Under the pieces are notes generated by a model, which did not search any database, was not told the origin of the DNA, and worked only from the letters and a program-made list of their open reading frames with translations. The position numbers and the translations under genes were made by a program. DNA of 49,421 nt from the NCBI GenBank assembly GCA_947626825.1, contig CANQTM010000009.1, forward strand, positions 1-49,421. Reading direction: 5' to 3'. The DNA is from an uncultured Bacilli bacterium (lineage in GTDB: Bacteria > Bacillota_I > Bacilli_A > RFN20 > CAG-631). Of this stretch, positions 45,201 to 49,421 are shown one piece after another (position 1 is the stretch's first letter; each line of letters opens with the position of its first letter).

Positions 45201-46403
45201 CGAAAAAAATATGATATTTTAAAGTGTCGTGAAGTAAATGATTTACATCATGCTCAAGATGCCTATTTAAACATTGTTGTTGGAAGAACTGTTAATAGTT
45301 ATTTTGGTTACCGTGGAGATCCAGAAAAATATAAAGAATTGCATAAAGAAAAGAAAACAACAAATATTAAAAAAATTTATGAATATAATGTTTATCGAGG
45401 AAATTCCTTAATTTATGATTCTAATAAAACACTTATTCAAGTTAAAAAACAATTATCTTCAAGATATGATATGTTAGTAACAACTAGACAATATGTTGGT
45501 AATACTTTAATGGAAAAAATATCTATTAAACCTAAACAAGAAGGTTTATTTCCTTTAAAAACAGATAGCGTTTTTGCTAAAACCGAAAAATATGGTGGAT
45601 ATAATGATCTTGCAAATGGCTATTATTGTTTGGTCAAATCTATAAATAAAAAAGGTAAAGAAATTATTACTATTGAAGCAATGCAAAATGTTTATGTTCC
45701 TCCATATTGTTCAAAAGAAAAGAAAATTGAATATTTAATAAATGTTAAAAAATTAAACAATCCAGAAATTTTAAATGAATTATTAAGAATCAATACTGTA
45801 ATAAAAGATGGCTATAAAAAATATTGTATTACAGGAAAAACCAATGATTCATTTGTGATCAAAAACTTGAATCAAGTAATTTATAAATCAAATGAAGTTA
45901 CATTATTTAAAAAAGTGTCTAAACTTCAAAATGAATGTCTTCAAAAAAGAATAACTCTTGTTAGTAAAAACGGTGATGATAAAATATCTGAGGAATTTCC
46001 TATTATTAACAATGAATATATTTTAGTAAGTCCATCTTCAAATGAAAAAACTTCTGAAATAAAAATTGATAATGAAGAATTGCTTAAAATGTATGATATT
46101 ATCATAGAAAAATTAAATAAAGACATTTTAATTAATTATTCTATTTTAAAATCAATAAAAGAAAAATTAGAATCAAATGAAATAAGAAATCAATTTAAAT
46201 CGTTATCAATGTATGAAAAATCTTATACTATTTTAGAAATGCTTAAATTAACAAAATGTAATAGGGAATTATCAGATTTATCTTTAATTTCTTTAGGTAA
46301 GACATCAGGGACTTTAACAATTTCTAAAACCATTACATCATCAATGCAAATTGTCAATGAGTCTATAACAGGATTTTATAAAAAAGTCATAAAGGTAAAA
46401 TAG
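42204..46403 (+). CDS. cas9: CRISPR-associated nuclease Cas9 (type II-A)
   Basis: 1399 aa, in the size class of S. pyogenes Cas9 (1368). RuvC-I has Asp10 in GLDVGTDSVGW; the Arg-rich bridge helix spans about 50-75; RuvC-II has Glu788 in YYVEVTRSNQ; HNH has CDIDHIIPQS with catalytic His882; RuvC-III has HHAQDA with Asp1019. The rest is the recognition lobe (about 80-730) and a PAM-interacting C-terminus (about 1110-1399). All nuclease residues are present, so it should cut both strands. GGGGG lies ten bases before the ATG. cas1 follows with no gap. The PAM cannot be read from this window. Confidence 0.99.
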   Translation: MEKKQLLGLDVGTDSVGWCLTDENYNVIKRSGKSLWGVRLFEEAKDCKERRSYRCGRRRLQRRKERIILLQSLFIDEINKVDKSFFQRLELSKYHFEDRSSYFDTPQTLFIDKDFNDKKYYHEYPTIYHLRKHLLESTQKEDIRLIYLALHHAIKYRGNFLLAGQKFNVSDVNDLEGYFAKLNEILNALAKPNIPFSISIYNDAIKPIIEKNCTITILKECLKTNLPTTDKYIEKTLYSLIAGSEVNIKDLYELEDGDEEDLPIKKLSFNNPEFDVNFETIKGIFHDNKEEYSEIILCCKGIYNFIKLGSILKGEKYISYAMTNRYDNHKKQLKTFKKFIKDNYDHEVYDNIFRKVGDENNYPKYVGFNRTNNCGERFAKCNKEEFYKFLRNKLNLKKGQETDNPYLNEINKLMESGDFLDKQNSTDNGIFPYQMNLIEIEKIIDNQSLYYPFFNEIKDSLSVKDKIIAILKYQIPYYIGPLGKDSKYGWAVRKDNDSKIYPWNLDKVIDFEKTAEVFITKNLNRCTYLMDEFCLPKNSIQYSAFNLLNELNKLFINGSNITYDQKIDIINNLFINSSKKVNKKSLQDYLKCKYGNDATITISLDKELEEVKSNLNSYNTFVGIFGKEYVNSNIHLIDQIIRDITVFTDKKILETRLKKQYGITDKEILRKIQTLTYSDYGRLSEKLLTGLKTKVIDSNTGEVFEKSILKLMLETNKVFMEVINDKNYDFLKQIEDASLKENDDQTIEEYVDNLYVNPTMKRGIIQSYKIIEELKKITNKPIDEYYVEVTRSNQAKKERKLSRREHLIQLYNEVLRTCKDEINSEYKDFINSGIEDLKKKSDSELRSDKLYLYYIQFGRCMYSNKPISLKDLFNSHVCDIDHIIPQSKVKDDSLENRVLVLLEYNRRKTDEFPIPQNILFDGHKAFYGMLKKNSFIGEKKYHNLLRKDDLSDAELSQFINRQLVSTNQSVIGLIDVIKHFEKVDDTKVIFSKAENVSDYRKKYDILKCREVNDLHHAQDAYLNIVVGRTVNSYFGYRGDPEKYKELHKEKKTTNIKKIYEYNVYRGNSLIYDSNKTLIQVKKQLSSRYDMLVTTRQYVGNTLMEKISIKPKQEGLFPLKTDSVFAKTEKYGGYNDLANGYYCLVKSINKKGKEIITIEAMQNVYVPPYCSKEKKIEYLINVKKLNNPEILNELLRINTVIKDGYKKYCITGKTNDSFVIKNLNQVIYKSNEVTLFKKVSKLQNECLQKRITLVSKNGDDKISEEFPIINNEYILVSPSSNEKTSEIKIDNEELLKMYDIIIEKLNKDILINYSILKSIKEKLESNEIRNQFKSLSMYEKSYTILEMLKLTKCNRELSDLSLISLGKTSGTLTISKTITSSMQIVNESITGFYKKVIKVK

Positions 46404-47276
46404 ATGAGTTTTCGTACTATTGTCATAAAAAGTCGTTGTAAATTAGAATATTCTTTAAACCAGTTGATATATCGTGGTGAGGAAGATTTAAAAATTAATA
46501 TAAATGAAATAACAACTTTAATCATTCAAAGTACACAAGTTTCAATAACCAGTGCACTTCTTTCTAAATTAATAGAAAATAAAGTTAAAGTGATTTTTTG
46601 TGATGATGTTCATAACCCACAAAGTGAATTAGTTCCATATTATGGTAATTATAATGTAAGAGAAAAAATCTTAACTCAATTTAGTTTTGAAGAAGAAATT
46701 TGTAATATTATATGGAAAGAAATTGTGTTTCAAAAAATCTTGAATCAAAAACTAAATTTGGATTATATTAAAAAAGAAGATGCTTCTTTAAAATTAAATG
46801 ATTATTTAAAAGAAATACAATTAGGAGATATAACTAATAGAGAAGGGCATGCTGCTAAAGTTTATTTTAATGCTTTATTTGGAAATGACTTTTCTAGAGA
46901 TCAAGATAATTTGATTAATGCTTTTTTAAATTATGGGTATACAATTTTATTATCCACATTAAATAGAGAAATAAAAATATTAGGATATTTAACTGAAATT
47001 GGTATTCATCATATTGGAAATACAAATCCATTTAATTTATCTTGTGATTTTATAGAACCATTAAGACCACTGGTTGATTATTATGTTATTTCTGGAAAAT
47101 TAAATGAAGATAATTATAAAAAAGAATTGATTAATTTGTTAAATATTAATGTTGAAATTGATGAAAAAATCATGATTTTTGATAATGCTATTAAAATTTA
47201 TGTTCAATCAATTTTTCAAGCATTGATTAATAAAGACAAAAATTTAATAAAATTTATAAAATATGAACGAATATAG
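46404..47276 (+). CDS. cas1: CRISPR integrase Cas1
   Basis: 290 aa. With Cas2 it inserts new spacers at the leader end. Metal ligands are visible as Glu147 in NREGHAAK, His202/203 in GIHHIG and Glu218 in CDFIEPLRP. Length and sequence fit the II-A branch. Its ATG directly follows the cas9 TAG, and it overlaps cas2 by 14 bp, so translation is coupled through the operon. Confidence 0.98.
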   Translation: MSFRTIVIKSRCKLEYSLNQLIYRGEEDLKININEITTLIIQSTQVSITSALLSKLIENKVKVIFCDDVHNPQSELVPYYGNYNVREKILTQFSFEEEICNIIWKEIVFQKILNQKLNLDYIKKEDASLKLNDYLKEIQLGDITNREGHAAKVYFNALFGNDFSRDQDNLINAFLNYGYTILLSTLNREIKILGYLTEIGIHHIGNTNPFNLSCDFIEPLRPLVDYYVISGKLNEDNYKKELINLLNINVEIDEKIMIFDNAIKIYVQSIFQALINKDKNLIKFIKYERI

Positions 47277-47586
47277 ATATATGAGAACAATATTATTTTT
47301 CGATCTTCCTGTAGAGACAGTTAAGCAAAAAAAAGCTTATCGTGATTTTGTTAAACAATTAAAAATTAATGGTTTTTTTAGAATGCAAAAATCTGTGTTT
47401 TGTAAAATGAGCATTGATATGCAAAATGTTGATAGCACTATTAATCGATTAAAGAGCAAATTGCCCAATGAAGGTGTTGTTATGTCATTAACTGTTACAG
47501 AAAAACAATTTGAAAATATGGTTTACTTACTTGGTGATTATAAAAGTGAATTGTTAGAAACAGATGAAAGGTTAGTTGAATTATGA
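47263..47586 (+). CDS. cas2: CRISPR protein Cas2
   Basis: 107 aa. Structural partner of Cas1 in the integration complex. Ferredoxin-like fold with the first strand TILFFDLP (Asp14) and the FFRMQKSVF segment typical of the II-A type. A second ATG seven codons in (47281) is a possible alternative start; neither has a clear ribosome site, consistent with coupling to cas1. Its TGA overlaps the csn2 ATG. Confidence 0.97.
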   Translation: MNEYRYMRTILFFDLPVETVKQKKAYRDFVKQLKINGFFRMQKSVFCKMSIDMQNVDSTINRLKSKLPNEGVVMSLTVTEKQFENMVYLLGDYKSELLETDERLVEL

Positions 47587-48242
47587 AAGAACTTCGTTAC
47601 CAAAAAATTGATTATTCTTTTCAAATAAATAATAGTATATGCAATTATTTGGTTATAGAAAATCCCAAATTGTTTACTTCTTTTTTAAATGATCTGTATA
47701 CTTTAAATCAAGAAATGTTTTTTCTATTAGATAATGAAAAGATATTGGATATAAAGAAAAATATTTTTATTATTGAAAATATTTTAACTCTTGATATAAA
47801 TAGTAAAAAAAACATTTCTTTATTCTATGACGATTTAGTAAAAAGTAATCAAGATATTGAAATGCTAAAAAATATTGAATTAGTCAACATGCAACTTTCT
47901 AAAATTATATATGATATCAAATTAAATTCATCATTAGAAATAACTATGAAAGAAGTAATAAATCTTCAAGATATTCTTCAAATGTATGATGTGAAAATTG
48001 ACATAGAAAACACATCATTATTAGAAAAAATTGTTATTTATTTAAAATTAGTAAACATTATATTTAAACCAAGTGTAATTTTTATACCATTTTTAGATTC
48101 TTTTTTAGATGATATACAATTAAAAAGTTTATTAGATGAGGCAAAGATATTAGAAATTTGCTTATTTATAGTTAGTTCAAGCGATAAAAAGTTAAATAAT
48201 ATTCATAAAATTATAGTTGATAATGATTTGTGTGTAATATAA
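47583..48242 (+). CDS. csn2: CRISPR adaptation protein Csn2
   Basis: 219 aa, matching the short Csn2 form (S. pyogenes 220). Csn2 forms a tetrameric ring around free DNA ends and is needed for spacer capture; its presence defines subtype II-A. The sequence is divergent, but the size, the position after cas2, the internal long-helix region (about 95-145) and the IIFKPSVIFIPFLDSFLDD element (about 160-178) support it. Overlaps cas2 by four bases (ATGA). Last cas gene; the leader follows. Confidence 0.93.
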   Translation: MKELRYQKIDYSFQINNSICNYLVIENPKLFTSFLNDLYTLNQEMFFLLDNEKILDIKKNIFIIENILTLDINSKKNISLFYDDLVKSNQDIEMLKNIELVNMQLSKIIYDIKLNSSLEITMKEVINLQDILQMYDVKIDIENTSLLEKIVIYLKLVNIIFKPSVIFIPFLDSFLDDIQLKSLLDEAKILEICLFIVSSSDKKLNNIHKIIVDNDLCVI

Positions 48243-48329
48243 AATATAAATGGGTGCTACCTAATTAATAACTAGAAAAAGTATTGCATTCAAAAGCCTT
48301 GTTTCGAAATTTGATGTTTGAAGTTTGAG
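48243..48329 (+). promoter_or_regulatory. CRISPR leader
   Basis: 87 bp between csn2 and the first repeat. Its last seven bases before the repeat are AGTTTGAG-like, so GTTTGAG occurs twice in a row across the junction; this resembles the ATTTGAG leader-anchoring site known from other II-A loci. It also holds an anti-repeat-like element: CTACCTAATTAA at 48257-48268 (identical to the tracrRNA anti-repeat core) overlapping TTAATAACTA at 48265-48274 (complement of the repeat 3' half). No convincing promoter is visible. Confidence 0.8.
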
Positions 48330-49420
48330 GTTTGAGAGTGATGTTAATTTAGGTAGTTATTAAACAGTTTTTCAAAAAATATTATAATAGTTATAGTTTG
48401 AGAGTGATGTTAATTTAGGTAGTTATTAAACATGAAAAGATAATGGAACAACATTAGAAGTGTTTGAGAGTGATGTTAATTTAGGTAGTTATTAAACTGC
48501 TGTTAGTGTTAACTAGCTTATTAAAGCGTTTGAGAGTGATGTTAATTTAGGTAGTTATTAAACAAAATATATTATATCATGGAATAATTATCCGTTTGAG
48601 AGTGATGTTAATTTAGGTAGTTATTAAACTATCATTTATAACAATGTCTAAAGAATCAGTTTGAGAGTGATGTTAATTTAGGTAGTTATTAAACCTGATA
48701 GAGTTAGCATGGGAATGCAAGCAGGTTTGAGAGTGATGTTAATTTAGGTAGTTATTAAACTGCTGTTAGTGTTAACTAGCTTATTAAAATGTTTGAGAGT
48801 GATGTTAATTTAGGTAGTTATTAAACATATTTTATCAGTAAAACAATAAAAATAATGTTTGAGAGTGATGTTAATTTAGGTAGTTATTAAACTATTATGA
48901 CTCATTTTGTTACTCTGAACGTGTTTGAGAGTGATGTTAATTTAGGTAGTTATTAAACCAAGTAAATCATTTAAAGTTAAATTTTTCGGTTTGAGAGTGA
49001 TGTTAATTTAGGTAGTTATTAAACCAGCGCGATATTCGCGGGCGCTCACATAGCGTTTGAGAGTGATGTTAATTTAGGTAGTTATTAAACATTTTTAAGG
49101 CTTTAAAATTGTTGTTAATTGTTTGAGAGTGATGTTAATTTAGGTAGTTATTAAACCCGACTAATGCTCAATTTGTTTTTGGTTCTGTTTGAGAGTGATG
49201 TTAATTTAGGTAGTTATTAAACCTAATTCAGCCATTTTAAGTACTTTGTCATGTTTGAGAGTGATGTTAATTTAGGTAGTTATTAAACAACTAGAAGAGG
49301 AGAATGAACAATGAAAAAGTTTGAGAGTGATGTTAATTTAGGTAGTTATTAAACCATTTTTAACTTTTTTTGGCTTTTTAATAAGTTTGAGAGTGATGTT
49401 AATTTAGGTAGTTATTAAAC
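48330..49420 (+). CRISPR. Type II-A CRISPR array, 17 repeats, cut by window end
   Basis: Repeat length 36 bp, beginning GTTTGAGAGTGATG and ending GTTATTAAAC; all 17 copies are identical, with the first at 48330 and the last at 49385. Sixteen spacers: 15 of 30 bp and one (spacer 5, 48630-48658) of 29 bp. The final repeat is undegenerate and one more base follows at 49421, so the array probably continues. Leader and cas genes lie on the left, so new spacers enter there. The 5' GTTTGAGAG matches the tracrRNA lower stem, so crRNAs are read on the plus strand. Spacers 3 and 7 share 28 of 30 bases; spacer 11 is strikingly GC-rich. Confidence 0.99.
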
Positions 49421-49421
49421 T

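Noticed and set aside
42204-48242. A new CRISPR subtype
   Set aside because: cas9-cas1-cas2-csn2 order, the short Csn2, Cas9 size and repeat start all fit II-A; no extra effector gene lies in the operon.
48330-49420. Spacers targeting genes in this same window
   Set aside because: Reading by eye, I saw no spacer match among the genes here; an exact search of both strands would settle it.
1-49421. tRNA genes, insertion sequences or prophage
   Set aside because: No cloverleaf-like sequence with GGTTCRA, no transposase or integrase frame, and no phage structural gene was found; the gaps are short and AT-rich.

Overview
The window is AT-rich DNA (about a quarter G+C, judged by eye) from a low-GC Bacillota of the class Bacilli. 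It uses the standard code: TGG encodes Trp and TGA is a working stop, as in the ATGA overlaps of CotH/DUF523, spmA/spmB and cas2/csn2. That excludes the Mycoplasma code. The block dapB-cca-dnaD-nth / ponA-recU / gpsB-rnpB / pgsA-pncC(cinA)-recA is a compressed version of Bacillus subtilis gene order. With spoIVA, spmA, spmB, a class A PBP and gpsB, it points to a walled, probably spore-forming bacterium. The M60/mucinase-like lipoprotein, GH13, GH31 and pduL fit an uncultured gut lineage near Erysipelotrichia or RF39/RFN20. That placement is inference.

Layout. 1-4.1 kb: a minus-strand group with a small unknown protein, DUF523, a CotH-kinase lipoprotein and an Eis-like acetyltransferase. 4.4-7.6 kb: a large M60-peptidase lipoprotein. 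7.6-11.4 kb: a minus-strand operon DUF4127 > type I phosphodiesterase > membrane protein with TPR-like tail, divergent from a GH13 alpha-glucosidase. 13.4-14.9 kb: YwaF-like membrane protein and ung. 14.9-18.6 kb: spoIVA, a CPBP protease, spmB and spmA, all minus. 18.7-26.5 kb: SNF2/SWIM helicase, then minus-strand dagK-like > pduL > GH31 and a membrane-tethered possible beta-propeller. 26.8-36.8 kb: HU and the Bacillus-like housekeeping block including RNase P RNA. 36.8-42.1 kb: an SF2 helicase with an internal membrane hairpin, a P-loop kinase, an S51-like peptidase, a six-TM protein and a cyclophilin-like lipoprotein.

42.07-49.42 kb: a complete-looking type II-A CRISPR-Cas locus. It holds a tracrRNA on the minus strand, cas9 (1399 aa, catalytic residues present), cas1, cas2, csn2, a short leader, and an array of 17 identical 36-bp repeats with 16 spacers that runs off the window. 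The tracrRNA can be read directly: an anti-repeat, three hairpins, a terminator, and a TTGACA-18-TATCAT promoter lying between the cas9 start and the anti-repeat.

The least ordinary items are: an anti-repeat-like element inside the CRISPR leader with the same single-base deletion as the tracrRNA; two spacers differing only in their last two bases; one very GC-rich spacer; the membrane-anchored SF2 helicase; and a CCA-adding enzyme lacking its tRNA-binding C-terminal part. No insertion sequence, prophage or tRNA gene was seen. I see no wholly new defence system; the CRISPR locus is a recognisable II-A system with unusual regulatory DNA.
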